From Photobacterium profundum SS9 (GTDB taxonomy: Bacteria; Pseudomonadota; Gammaproteobacteria; Enterobacterales; Vibrionaceae): a stretch of DNA of 64,000 nucleotides. The position numbers and the translations under genes were made by a program. The DNA lies in contig NC_006371.1 of assembly GCF_000196255.1 (NCBI RefSeq), positions 510,332 to 574,331 of the forward strand, read 5' to 3'. Below the pieces are notes generated by a model, which made no database searches, was not told the DNA's origin, and saw nothing but the letters and a program-made list of their open reading frames with translations. Of this stretch, positions 8,079 to 16,565 are shown one piece after another. Every line of letters starts with the position of its first letter. Positions within the stretch are counted from its first letter, which is position 1.

Positions 8079-8873
8079 TTACTTTCTTTGAGATGTTTTA
8101 CTGCTATATCTCTTTCGATCCCTGAATCCTATATAAATAAAGTAAGCCCCCATTGCTGCAATAACGTGTTTGATCGAGTGTCCACTCATTCCCCCCAACA
8201 ATGCATATATTTCATCGTCGTTAGATTCTGCCCATTTTGATAGTACATAGGCAATGAGCGCGTATAAATAGTACTGCCTGTGAGTAAACCGAGAGCAAAA
8301 AAAATAAAGAATAATAGGGATGTGTATAATAGGAATGACTTGAATTAACACATAAGCAGACATATCCCCGCGTCCATTTTGTAACGTTGTTATATACCAA
8401 TAAACAACAGATAAAAAGCCATACACAATCATGGGGAAAAATAACCAACGACCAGCATCTCGCGATACAAATTCCGTTAACATAATGCAATAGAGAGCGA
8501 TAAAAGCGAGGGTGATAGGTATTCTGTCGAACATTAAGGTGAAATCGTTAGGGGTTAAGTGGTAATAACTTGATGCAAAGAAAGCGAGCATGAGTGCGAA
8601 GAAAAAGAAGGGGTATTGCAGCGCAATATTTGGTTCAATGGCCACCGACCTTTTTCTAAATAGTTGTAAGCCTTTAAGCCCAACATATAAAAAGGGGAGG
8701 TTAGAGATGACATTCCAAAAATTCGGAATCGAAAAAAACATGCGTTGATCGGCGTAGTTATAAAAGTTGCCACTTTGCTTGATAGGAGAGAAAATAATAG
8801 CGGCAAGAGTAAGAACAGCAGCAATAACAATAAGCCCTGTGACTTTCTTATGATAAGAAGATAGCTTCGCCAT
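8079..8873 (-). CDS. CREST-family membrane hydrolase, alkaline-ceramidase-like
   Basis: 264-residue integral membrane protein with about seven hydrophobic segments. It carries the marks of the CREST superfamily (alkaline ceramidases, Per1, adiponectin-receptor-like hydrolases): a Ser and His in FFASSYYHLTP, an Asp in FDRIPIT, and a late His pair in GHSIKHVIAAMG. These residues form the zinc-dependent amide-hydrolase site in the family. The natural substrate is unknown; bacteria of this group are not known to make ceramide, so another amide or lipid is possible. It starts eight bases after the globin gene ends and is surely co-transcribed with it. Confidence 0.6.
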   Translation of the reverse strand: MAKLSSYHKKVTGLIVIAAVLTLAAIIFSPIKQSGNFYNYADQRMFFSIPNFWNVISNLPFLYVGLKGLQLFRKRSVAIEPNIALQYPFFFFALMLAFFASSYYHLTPNDFTLMFDRIPITLAFIALYCIMLTEFVSRDAGRWLFFPMIVYGFLSVVYWYITTLQNGRGDMSAYVLIQVIPIIHIPIILYFFCSRFTHRQYYLYALIAYVLSKWAESNDDEIYALLGGMSGHSIKHVIAAMGAYFIYIGFRDRKRYSSKTSQRK

Positions 8874-8881
8874 TATTCACC

Positions 8882-9283
8882 TCATGATTTACACTCAGCT
8901 TTCATAATAGTAATACCTTCGTTAAAACATTGTCGCCATGCTTGTTCTACTGACTGATTATAAGCAGGGTCGCATTCTTTAATTGTATCGATTAAGCATT
9001 CAAACCAAAGGTCAATATCTAAAGGTTTTATCCCTAACCCATCGGGTCCATGGCGTTTACCAAACTTTTTTACTGTTGCTCTCGCTTGTTCTGATGTTGC
9101 AGCGAGCATAATGATTAGCAATGATGCCTTAATCATTTTCATCTGATTTTCCATATCAACATGTGTAAACATAGAACGAAATGTTTCATCTTTTTCAAGA
9201 AAACGCTCATAAAAAAGAGGCATGAAATGAGGGTTTCGATTACATCTGGTATAACTGTCGTTAAAAACTTCATGAATATCCAT
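8882..9283 (-). CDS. Globin-family protein
   Basis: A single-domain globin of about 133 residues. FMPLFYERFL and MFTHVDMENQMKMIKASLL resemble helices A to E, and KKFGKRHGPDGLGI supplies the likely proximal His of helix F. The frame extends upstream to ATG 9340, but that start has no ribosome-binding site. ATG 9283 is preceded by AAAAGGATGG and is preferred; ATG 9289 is also possible. A role in haem-based oxygen or nitric oxide sensing or binding is typical of the family but not shown here. It forms a two-gene operon with the ceramidase-like membrane protein. Confidence 0.75.
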   Translation of the reverse strand: MDIHEVFNDSYTRCNRNPHFMPLFYERFLEKDETFRSMFTHVDMENQMKMIKASLLIIMLAATSEQARATVKKFGKRHGPDGLGIKPLDIDLWFECLIDTIKECDPAYNQSVEQAWRQCFNEGITIMKAECKS

Positions 9284-9340
9284 ATCCATCCTTTTCTCGT
9301 TAACTGATACATTATTGAATTGAATAAGTATATCAGGCAT

Positions 9341-9535
9341 ATTTATTAATCGTTGAGCAATAGCTGAGATATTGATTTAACCCATATAATAAACGCGACA
9401 TTTCATTTTTTGATTGATTTATAGTCGTTATCTTGATTTATCTTTCCTCTATATGATTGTTTTTTTTACTTTATGTTTGAATGGTGAGCGCTTAACTCTA
9501 AAAGGGTTTACAGCCCGAAGGGTACGAGCTTGCGA
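9341..9535. other. Promoter region of the globin operon
   Basis: AT-rich, without a gene. It holds the leftward promoter of the globin-CREST operon. No regulator site was recognised. Confidence 0.3.
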
Positions 9536-9555
9536 GTAATAAATCCCTATCTTTC
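9536..9555 (+). pseudogene. Possible 3' remnant of a tRNA-Ser gene
   Basis: AATCCCTATCTTTCCGCCA looks like the T-arm 3' half, acceptor strand and CCA of a serine tRNA, and it is followed by a strong terminator as tRNA genes often are. The preceding bases do not fold into the rest of a tRNA, so at most this is a 3' fragment. The call rests on eye only. Confidence 0.3.
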
Positions 9556-9563
9556 CGCCACAT

Positions 9564-9599
9564 TTAGAAAAGGGCGCTGTTTTATCAGCGCCCTTTTTG
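9564..9599. terminator. Strong bidirectional terminator
   Basis: AAAAGGGCGCTG and CAGCGCCCTTTTT form an 11-bp stem around a short loop, with A and T runs on either side. No intact gene ends into it from the left. Confidence 0.8.
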
Positions 9600-10301
9600 C
9601 GTTTAATATTGCCGTACTACTGTATTCGGAGCCTTGTTCACTGAAACACCAATATCATTTAGCATCACCATTAATGGGCGAGTGGTTGTGCCAGCCGATG
9701 CCGCCCGCCACTCGATGGGTGTCATAATGGGTCGTTTACGCTTTGTGCTTCCTTTTCTCGAAAGTAGTGAGCTACTTGCTCTTTTTAAATCAAGATCAAA
9801 CATCACCATAGCGTAAACATTTTTTATAAATAAAAACAAAAAAGATTAAGTTGTAAACATCTAACATATCTTTTCATAACTATACTTTAGGATTAGTTCT
9901 ACATGTGTTTGATATTTACTCAAACACCTCGAATTACTGCTAAATCATTAGTTGTACCACGGTTAATCCCCTATAATGTTCAGCCTTCATTGAGGGTTTC
10001 ATTAGTTTTAATAAGGTTATTATAGAGATAGCCAGCAGACATTGTTGCTTAATGCCAGCATGGATACACTTGATATGACCACGGAACTGTCAATCACAAA
10101 CATCACATACACAGTTGTTTGTCGAATTCACCATTATCACTCTCTACATCGTATCGTTTCGCAATCATCTTTTTTTGCTGCGTCACGTATGTAGTTCGCT
10201 TGTTGCGCGTTCTCTCTCATCGGTTTTACCGGTACATGGAAGATATGACACTCAGACCCTTTGAAGGCTATAACACTATACCTATAAAGGAGATGTCCAC
10301 T
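9600..10301. other. Long region upstream of the SdaC-like gene, no firm gene
   Basis: About 700 bases. A minus-strand frame from 9809 to 9603 encodes a basic peptide (SRKGSTKRKRP) that I do not recognise and that lacks a clear ribosome-binding site. Frames open from 10119 lead into the transporter but lack an upstream start signal. The stretch probably holds the transporter promoter and a long untranslated leader. Confidence 0.3.
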
Positions 10302-11594
10302 ATGGACTCTGTTAAAAACAATACAGCGAATACTTCGGCAAGCAGCGTAAAGAAATTGGGGTGGAGCAAAAGTGATACCGTATGGGTACTTGGTTTATAC
10401 GGTACAGCTGTAGGTGCTGGTACACTGTTTCTTCCAATTAATGCCGGTGTGGGTGGTTTACTCCCTCTGATCATGATGACAGTGCTTGCACTTCCTATGA
10501 CTTTCTTTGCTCACCGTGCCATGACACGCTTCGTTTTATCAAGTGCAAACCCAGGTGCAGATATCACTGAGGTAGTTGAAGAACACTTTGGTGTGGGTAT
10601 GGGTAAAGTGATTACTTTGCTGTATTTCTTCGCTATCTATCCAATTCTATTGGTATACAGTGTTGCTTTGACTAACACCGTTGAAAGTTTCATGGTAAAC
10701 CAGTTAGGGGTTACGCCTCCAGCACGTGCTTTACTTGCTTTAGGTTTGATCATTGCTTTAATGGCTATTGTACGTTTAGGCGAGCAATTAATTATCAAAG
10801 CCATGAGTATATTGGTGTTCCCGTTTGTTGCAGTGCTTTTAATGCTAGCGATGTATTTGGTTCCTTACTGGAACGGCTCAATTTTCGAGAACGTTATGCC
10901 GACTGACGGTGGTTACAGCACCATCATGATGGCGGTATGGTTGATTTTACCCGTGATGGTTTTCTCTTTTAACCACTCACCAGTGATTTCATCATTCGCA
11001 GTGGCAAAACAGAAAGAATACGGTGCCGATGCAGAAGTACAATGTTCGCGCATTTTAGCGCGTAGCCACATTATGATGGTTGTTACAGTGATGTTCTTCG
11101 TATTCAGTTGTGTACTAAGCTTATCACCAGAAAACTTGGCTGAAGCAAAAGCACAGAATGTTTCTATTCTAACGTACTTGGCAAATCACTTTGACACTCC
11201 AGTCATTGCTTATGCAGCACCAGTCGTCGCAATTATCGCGATCACTAAATCTTTCTTAGGTCACTATTTAGGTGCTAGCGAAGGTTTGAATGGTTTGGTC
11301 GTAAAAGTTGCACGAGGCCGCGGTAAAACTATCGCGCCAAAAACACTGAATACCTTTACTGCGTTGTTTATGTTGCTGACTACTTGGGCTGTAGCAACGA
11401 TTAACCCAAGCATTTTAGGAATGATTGAAAGCCTTGGCGGACCGATTATTGCGATGCTGCTGTTCATCATGCCAATGTACGCTATCAAGAAAGTACCTGC
11501 GATGCGTAAGTACTCTGGTGCATTGAGTAATGTCTTTGTTACAGTGATTGGTTTATGTTCAATATCTGCGATTTTCTACTCTCTCGCACAGTAA
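10302..11594 (+). CDS. HAAAP-family serine/amino acid transporter (SdaC-like)
   Basis: Inner-membrane proton/amino acid symporter of 431 residues with about eleven hydrophobic segments. It resembles SdaC and related serine/threonine permeases: an N-terminal WVLGLYGTAVGAGTLFLPI, then GGLLPLIMM and a central VFSFNHSPVISSF. The frame is open from 10119, but AAAGGAG at 10286-10292 lies nine bases before ATG 10302, so that start is chosen; it gives the usual family length. It is a single-gene unit ending at a terminator. Serine is the likely substrate, but threonine or another amino acid cannot be excluded. Confidence 0.85.
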   Translation: MDSVKNNTANTSASSVKKLGWSKSDTVWVLGLYGTAVGAGTLFLPINAGVGGLLPLIMMTVLALPMTFFAHRAMTRFVLSSANPGADITEVVEEHFGVGMGKVITLLYFFAIYPILLVYSVALTNTVESFMVNQLGVTPPARALLALGLIIALMAIVRLGEQLIIKAMSILVFPFVAVLLMLAMYLVPYWNGSIFENVMPTDGGYSTIMMAVWLILPVMVFSFNHSPVISSFAVAKQKEYGADAEVQCSRILARSHIMMVVTVMFFVFSCVLSLSPENLAEAKAQNVSILTYLANHFDTPVIAYAAPVVAIIAITKSFLGHYLGASEGLNGLVVKVARGRGKTIAPKTLNTFTALFMLLTTWAVATINPSILGMIESLGGPIIAMLLFIMPMYAIKKVPAMRKYSGALSNVFVTVIGLCSISAIFYSLAQ

Positions 11595-11636
11595 TGACAA
11601 ACCGTAAGTAACAGATAAAGATCATGATAACGATTA

Positions 11637-11668
11637 ATGCCGCTCACTTAAGGTGAACGGCATTTTTA
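11637..11668 (+). terminator. Terminator after the SdaC-like gene
   Basis: The arms ATGCCG and CGGCAT, with an inner TCAC/GTGA pair, are followed by a T run. Confidence 0.8.
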
Positions 11669-11734
11669 TTGTCTGTGATTTATTGCTTGTGTTGAATATC
11701 CAAGCCTCTTTTTGAAGTGGCTCGGATAGCGCAC

Positions 11735-12268
11735 TTATCGTATGCGGGTGAAATGACTTTGCACTAGCTGATTAATAAGGATTTCACTGCCCGTTAGCTC
11801 GAACGATTGTGGAGTAACTAATTCGCCGAACAGTGGCGATCCTCCGCCTAACAATATAGGAATGGTTGTGATGATCATTTCATCAATCAGATCTTCTTTC
11901 AGGAAGTTTTGAATCGTGATACCACCATCAATGTACAGGTTGTTGTAACCTTGTTCATTGAGCGAAGCTACTACAGTAGTAAGTGGACCTTTCACGAGAA
12001 ATATCTTGTCTTCATAACCTTCAGGTATACGTGTCATCGTGTTACTTAATACGAATACTGGTCGAGTATAAGGCCAGTCGCAATCAAAACTCAGCACCAT
12101 ATCCAATGTGTTACGTCCCATTACTAACGCATCAATACGCTCAATGAAATTGCTATAGCCGAGATCAGAGCCGTCAGGGCTAGGAGTGGTATGTAACCAA
12201 TCGATAGATCCATTTTTATCCGCAATGTAGCCATCAAGACTGGTGGCAATATACACAATGTTTGACAT
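11735..12268 (-). CDS. RibD C-terminal/dihydrofolate-reductase-like protein
   Basis: 177-residue soluble protein of the RibD-C/YyaP group, a DHFR-like fold that binds NAD(P)H. The N-terminal NIVYIATSLDGYIADKNGSIDWL, the central LVMGRNTLDMVL and GGGSPLFGEL near the C-terminus are standard for the group. These proteins are usually annotated as dihydrofolate reductase family, but most have no proven DHFR activity. It is transcribed leftwards, divergent from the TetR gene, and the gap holds a short MITE derivative. Confidence 0.8.
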   Translation of the reverse strand: MSNIVYIATSLDGYIADKNGSIDWLHTTPSPDGSDLGYSNFIERIDALVMGRNTLDMVLSFDCDWPYTRPVFVLSNTMTRIPEGYEDKIFLVKGPLTTVVASLNEQGYNNLYIDGGITIQNFLKEDLIDEMIITTIPILLGGGSPLFGELVTPQSFELTGSEILINQLVQSHFTRIR

Positions 12269-12291
12269 GATTAACTCCCGTTAAATAGTAC

Positions 12292-12350
12292 TATACCCAA
12301 GTTACCTCGAGGTCACTCTGAATCCTGCATCATCAATGAACACGGGTATA
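12292..12350 (+). repeat. Short deletion derivative of the 266-bp repeat
   Basis: It starts TATACCCAAGTTACCTCGAG, passes to TCACTCTGAATCCTGCATC from the other end of the long element, and ends GGGTATA. This is what an internal deletion of the 266-bp repeat would leave. Confidence 0.7.
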
Positions 12351-12411
12351 TACAATGATAATCAGCACTTAGCGTGTATGGCTTGCATTTGAATTGCGTT
12401 GCTCTACAATA

Positions 12412-12426
12412 TTCTACAGTGTAGAA
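12412..12426. promoter_or_regulatory. Palindromic operator before the TetR gene
   Basis: TTCTACA-G-TGTAGAA is a perfect 15-base palindrome, 28 bases before the TetR start codon. An extra half-site CTACA lies just to its left. Such a site is typical for autorepression by a TetR-family protein. Confidence 0.6.
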
Positions 12427-12454
12427 ATTAAGGCTAGTTTATCGGGGAGAGTGA

Positions 12455-13021
12455 ATGTCTGTCAAGGAAAAGAAACGAGGTCGTCCAAGTGGAACATCGG
12501 GGCAATTGAGCGCAGATAAAATCATTGTTGCAGCTAAGTTCTTGGTGAAAGATGACGGGAAAATCCCCAGTATCCGTAAATTAGCGGGTAGCTTAGATGT
12601 GGATGCTATGGCGATTTATCATTATTTTGCGAATAAAAATGCGTTGTTGGAAGCGGTAACGGTCTCGCTCATTGAAGCCATTTATGAACCGAAAGGCAGT
12701 GAAGCTTGGCAAACAGAATTGATGGCATTGTGTAATAGCTATTTGTCGTTGTTACAAGCACATCCGGGGTTGCTACAAACCTTCTTAGGGATGACGTCGA
12801 CAGGACCTGCCAATGTGTTTGTGGATCGCTTTTATATGGCTATCACGCCATTGAATCTTACGCTCGAACAAGTGAAAGATGCATTGGATCTGCTAGTGGA
12901 TTACTTACATGGCTTTGCTTTGTCTCTAGAGTGTGGTGGGGCAGCGAGTGGTTTGACAATAGTACACGCTGAAGGGCCATTACGTTTTTATATTCGAGCG
13001 CTCGAACAGCACAGTGTTTGA
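12455..13021 (+). CDS. TetR/AcrR-family transcriptional regulator
   Basis: 188-residue regulator with an N-terminal helix-turn-helix (PSIRKLAGSLDVDAMAIYHYFANKNALLEAV, about 37-67; YHYFANK is the TetR recognition-helix signature) and a variable C-terminal ligand domain. It begins with a basic arm, KEKKRGRPSG. The gene ends 21 bases before the DsbA-like gene, so the two form an operon. The 15-base palindrome upstream is the likely operator. The ligand is unknown. Confidence 0.85.
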   Translation: MSVKEKKRGRPSGTSGQLSADKIIVAAKFLVKDDGKIPSIRKLAGSLDVDAMAIYHYFANKNALLEAVTVSLIEAIYEPKGSEAWQTELMALCNSYLSLLQAHPGLLQTFLGMTSTGPANVFVDRFYMAITPLNLTLEQVKDALDLLVDYLHGFALSLECGGAASGLTIVHAEGPLRFYIRALEQHSV

Positions 13022-13042
13022 TGTGTAGAAAGGACTCACATT

Positions 13043-13660
13043 ATGTCGGCAACAAAACCTACCTTGTATTATGTCTATGATCCCATGTGTTCGTGGTGCT
13101 GGGGATACAAACCTGTTTGGCTACAGATTAAAGAAGCGGTTACAGGTGACGTCGAGATTGTGTATGTATTGGGTGGATTAGCACCAGATTCAGGTGTGCC
13201 GATGTCAGAAGCGATGCAGCAACAAATTGCGTCGTATTGGAAGAAGATAGAAAATTACCTTGGTACCCAGTTCAATTATGATTTCTGGCACCAAAACACA
13301 CCACGCCGCTCTACTTATCCAGCCTGTCGTGCCATTCTTGCTGCTCGTGAGCAAAGGGCAGAGCCTGCTATGTTAGATGCTATTCAACATGCGTATTATC
13401 TTGATGCGAAGAACCCGAGTGATAATGACATTTTGATTGGTTTAGCAAAAAGCATCGGCTTAGATTACGATAAATTCGAAGCGGACTTTTTATCGCCAAC
13501 GACACATGATGCCTTGTTGCGTGAAATTGCTTTTGCGCGCTCGATAGGAGGTAACAGTTTCCCGTCTCTATTTATGCAAACAGAAAAAGGTGTAGGGGAA
13601 TTGATGATCAATTATGAAGATGCGAAAGCGACGATTGCACAAATAAAAAGTGTGATTTAA
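13043..13660 (+). CDS. DsbA/FrnE-family thioredoxin-fold oxidoreductase
   Basis: 205-residue protein with a thioredoxin fold. The CxxC site is in DPMCSWCWGYKP near residue 15, the form seen in FrnE-like, DsbA-superfamily proteins of the cytoplasm. A helical insert follows, then the cis-Pro region GGNSFPSLFM near residue 171. No signal peptide is seen, so it probably acts in the cytoplasm. AAAGGA precedes the ATG. Co-transcription with the TetR gene suggests a response to an oxidant, thiol-reactive compound or other small molecule. Confidence 0.8.
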   Translation: MSATKPTLYYVYDPMCSWCWGYKPVWLQIKEAVTGDVEIVYVLGGLAPDSGVPMSEAMQQQIASYWKKIENYLGTQFNYDFWHQNTPRRSTYPACRAILAAREQRAEPAMLDAIQHAYYLDAKNPSDNDILIGLAKSIGLDYDKFEADFLSPTTHDALLREIAFARSIGGNSFPSLFMQTEKGVGELMINYEDAKATIAQIKSVI

Positions 13661-13684
13661 CGGCCTGTCACTATAAATTGATGG

Positions 13685-13712
13685 AAGTGGCGCCATTTCC
13701 GGCGTCACTTTA
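13685..13712 (+). terminator. Probable terminator after the TetR-DsbA operon
   Basis: AAGTGGCGCC-ATTTCC-GGCGTCACTT has one mismatch in a 10-bp stem. The T run after it is short. Confidence 0.5.
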
Positions 13713-13921
13713 AATACATCAGGGAGTGTTGTGATATTAGTTGATTATTTTTTTGTGCAATCGAATGCGTAGGCTTTATCGCACAGCCTAATATAAACGC
13801 TTAAATAACGACTAAGCGATCTTTGTCATTTCATTTAACACGAAGCTTTCTACTGCACCGTCAGTGGCTGCCATGTAGTCTTTCAAGTGCTGGTTACTCA
13901 TGTGTGTTTGCCATAACTCTC

Positions 13922-15686
13922 GTAACTTCTCAATAAGCCGAGGCAGGGTGGGCTTTCTGGAGCACCAGAGAGCCTAAAGATGGGATTACATTACTTTGAG
14001 AAATTCGGTCGTTGAGATATTTCCAGAAGGAAACCCCTAATTTTCGGCACGTTTTTTTCAGGCTGGAAAAGGTATCTCGGCATTGTCGGCCAAGATCACT
14101 ACGAGTACCTCCACTGACTTTGCGCCGCTTGACCTGCTCCCTTAGATCATTTTCGCTTCCATTTGTATGGATTGGAATTTCTGGTCGTTCCAATACCAGC
14201 AATAAGCTTGATTTTAATTTGTTTAACCGCTTTAGTTGCTGATTAAGGAGCTCATAGCGGGTTTTCTGAGTAAATAGCCGATCGAACTCCTTCGACAGGG
14301 CTGATTTCTTCGTGTCGCAAGGCTGTTTTTTGTATTCTTTCAGCTCCTTGTAGAACGACCAAATCTCATCACGTACTTGTGCGATGTCTTCTCGATGTCC
14401 CTCATTCAACGGAATAAGCTTGTGGACCAACCGCTCCGCATGTACCCAGCACAAACCATGTTGTAGAACCTTAAACTGTCCAGCACCATCACTGATCACA
14501 GCGAGTTTACCCAAAGCTTCATTCTCTGACGCGCAACCCAATAGGGCACCTTCAGTCGCTATTTGAATATGCCTTTTTACGACAATACCCAGCTGAACTA
14601 GATGAGCAGACCATTCCTCCTCACATCCAAAGTTGGTCACTGGTGTGTTTGCTAACAATGCTAACTGGGGAGCAGGGAGTTTATTTGTCGCCATATAGTT
14701 TAGTGCGCAGGTGTTCACCTGATAACCCTTGTTTCCAGCCCGAAGGAGTGACAGGAAGTTGATCCGATTTTTTCGGTCTGAACTTTGAAACCAAGCAAAC
14801 CACTCATTGCCTATGTGGGTGACAAAACCGTTCTTGCCCTGATGCCTAGCTCCGGTGTCATCTGTTGTGATATAGCCAGTGCTTTGCAGGCCTGCAGCCA
14901 GAAGTTCGGCTTTTTCTTCATGCAAATCATCATGATTTTCGGTCAATAAGCGATTTAATTGGCCACTGGAAATATCGATACCCCATTCTCTAAGTTGTTC
15001 CAACAACAGAGGCTGAGTGACCTGACATTGATGATACTGATAGAGGATGTAGCTTCTTAGTCGAGTGCCAAAGTGTTGGCCTGCTAGTCCATTAGGCAAG
15101 GTAGCGGTAACCGTCGAACCATCAGGTAATAGATAGCAAGCTAAGCGATAACGTACATTGCACGACTGTATCTCTAGCTCTTGGACGACAAAATCTCGGT
15201 AGCCCTTGAATCGTGCCCCGATAGGTAAAGGTTGTTCTGGCTGGACAATGTTATCCTGATGAATGGTCAGCGTTTGATTTTTGCTACGCTTGGTAGAGCC
15301 GGACCGTTTGTTATCAGTCGAGCCTTGGTCTGACTTTTCATCGGTATTTGTGTCGAGTTTACTCGGCTTGAACTTGGGCCGTTTTTTCTGCCCTTTTAGT
15401 ACGTTGATCTCGTCTTTAAGGAGGGTGATTTCTTCTTGTTGGCGCTCAACCGTATCGGAAAGCTGCTCAATGATCCCAATTAAGCCTTTTACCAAAGGGG
15501 TTTGCTCTGACTCTGGAATGTCTGGGAGATTAATTTTCATTGAGACAAAAGGCTCTACGTGGTTAGAGGCTACTATTTTGAAGGTTTGAAAGGATCAATC
15601 AAGCCGATCTTAGAGATCCTAACATTAATTTTAAAAACACTATCAGGATCACTCTTCGCTTATGCCCCGACTTATTGAGAAGTTAC
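13922..15686 (-). mobile_element. IS66-family insertion sequence, single-ORF type
   Basis: A 1765-bp element with inverted ends beginning GTAACTTCTCAATAAG (left) and its complement (right), matching about 21 of 23 positions. GTAA ends are typical of IS66. It is flanked by a perfect 8-base target duplication, TAACTCTC, at 13914-13921 and 15687-15694. Only one transposase gene is present and no tnpA or tnpB, the layout of the ISBst12 subgroup. It appears complete and potentially active. Confidence 0.92.
13930..15540 (-). CDS. IS66-family transposase
   Basis: 536-residue transposase. It starts with a helical, coiled-coil-like region (ERQQEEITLLKDEINVLKGQ), then a basic linker, the IS66 central domain with GYITTDDTGARHQGKNG (a likely catalytic Asp region), GLCWVHAERLVHKLIPL and a C-terminal IPIHTNGSENDLR, which carries the last acidic catalytic residue, followed by RRKVSGGTRSD. 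It fills the element, ending eight bases from the left inverted repeat. The frame is unbroken. Confidence 0.93.
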   Translation of the reverse strand: MKINLPDIPESEQTPLVKGLIGIIEQLSDTVERQQEEITLLKDEINVLKGQKKRPKFKPSKLDTNTDEKSDQGSTDNKRSGSTKRSKNQTLTIHQDNIVQPEQPLPIGARFKGYRDFVVQELEIQSCNVRYRLACYLLPDGSTVTATLPNGLAGQHFGTRLRSYILYQYHQCQVTQPLLLEQLREWGIDISSGQLNRLLTENHDDLHEEKAELLAAGLQSTGYITTDDTGARHQGKNGFVTHIGNEWFAWFQSSDRKNRINFLSLLRAGNKGYQVNTCALNYMATNKLPAPQLALLANTPVTNFGCEEEWSAHLVQLGIVVKRHIQIATEGALLGCASENEALGKLAVISDGAGQFKVLQHGLCWVHAERLVHKLIPLNEGHREDIAQVRDEIWSFYKELKEYKKQPCDTKKSALSKEFDRLFTQKTRYELLNQQLKRLNKLKSSLLLVLERPEIPIHTNGSENDLREQVKRRKVSGGTRSDLGRQCRDTFSSLKKTCRKLGVSFWKYLNDRISQSNVIPSLGSLVLQKAHPASAY

Positions 15687-16060
15687 TAACTCTCGTGATA
15701 TCCAGTTCTCGTAAAACATGAAATGTGCTGGATTGTCATTGTCTTGGTGAAGATCGTAATTGATGCAACCTTCTTCGGCGCGTGTCACGTCGATCAGTTT
15801 AAGTAGCTCAACGTTTACCAATTCCACTTTATCGGCTTTTGCGATGATGTTTGCAACAATTGTTAGGTTAGCCATGCTCTTGTCCTCAATATTGGTTTTG
15901 TGACTCTCTTGTTCACGAGGTAAATCATAGCCCTTGTTTGTTATGTTATAAACAGGGTAATAGTGAAATCTTTTTCAAAAAATATTAGATAATATGTTGT
16001 TTGTAGACTTGCACGTTGCACTAAAGACAACTGATTTCCACTGCATTACTGAGGCCAAAC

Positions 16061-16095
16061 AAAAGTCGATAGCTGTATTAGCGTTCGACTTTTTT
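16061..16095. terminator. Bidirectional terminator-like hairpin
   Basis: AAAAGTCGA and TCGACTTTTTT are separated by about 15 bases. It can serve the leftward ydcH-like gene next to it. Confidence 0.65.
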
Positions 16096-16133
16096 GTGTG
16101 CGAATCAATTACGATACAGCTTAATGGGTTCGA

Positions 16134-16376
16134 TTAATTGCCAGCGATTAAGCGGTGATGCAATGCATTTTTCAATTCCGCTCTATCATGCTTTAGTTGG
16201 TGCATTGATTCGTCACCGATGGGTGAGTCTTGTAATTCCAGCTCACGGATCTCTTTATCAAGCGTATTGTAATGTTTCGTGTCTTTTGCAAATGCGTCGT
16301 CTACGTTAATCAGTTTTGCGATTGTATCTTTATACTCAGGAAATTCTTTAAGAAGAGAATGATCTTCACCTAACAT
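16134..16376 (-). CDS. YdcH-like small helical protein (DUF465)
   Basis: 80-residue, highly charged helical protein. MLGEDHSLLKEFPEYKDTIA followed by KHYNTLDKEIRELE and LKHDRAELKNALHHRL is the pattern of the YdcH/DUF465 family (typically 70-80 residues). ATG 16376 is preferred because GCGAGG lies five bases upstream; the longer frame begins with a TTG and lacks a ribosome-binding site. Function unknown. Confidence 0.75.
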   Translation of the reverse strand: MLGEDHSLLKEFPEYKDTIAKLINVDDAFAKDTKHYNTLDKEIRELELQDSPIGDESMHQLKHDRAELKNALHHRLIAGN

Positions 16377-16500
16377 AAAAGCCTCGCTTTGCTCAGTGCT
16401 TAACAAATGGGTGGATGAGTCTCTGGTAATAACTTATCTTCTATCTAATCATAGGCTAACAATAACTAAAATCCTTGTTAGAAAATCATGCGCGGTTACA

Positions 16501-16537
16501 AAAAAAGCCCAATAAACCGTGTTGTGATTTATTGGGC
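16501..16537 (-). terminator. Terminator after the VOC gene
   Basis: GCCCAATAAA and TTTATTGGGC form a 10-bp stem; on the minus strand a T run follows. Confidence 0.8.
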
Positions 16538-16565
16538 ATAATTAGATTCGGCATCTGTATAGCAT

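Larger units (their letters stand above)
13812..15875 (-). pseudogene. YgiN-like antibiotic-biosynthesis monooxygenase gene split by IS66 element
   Basis: The 5' part runs from ATG 15875 to 15687 (MANLTIVANIIAKADKVELV ... FYENWISREL) and the 3' part from 13921 to the stop at 13812 (WQTHMSNQHLKDYM ... EMTKIA). Removing the insertion and one 8-base target copy rejoins them exactly in frame as FYENWISRELWQTHMS, a standard ABM/YgiN sequence of about 96 residues. Proteins of this family are small dimeric ferredoxin-like-fold enzymes acting on quinones or similar compounds. Both halves look undecayed, so the insertion is recent. The 5' half now reads on into the element for four residues and stops at 15672. 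Confidence 0.9.

Noticed and set aside
9603..9839. Minus-strand frame of 78 residues before the SdaC-like gene
   Set aside because: The sequence is basic and low in pattern, with no convincing start signal. Kept only as a remark on the region.
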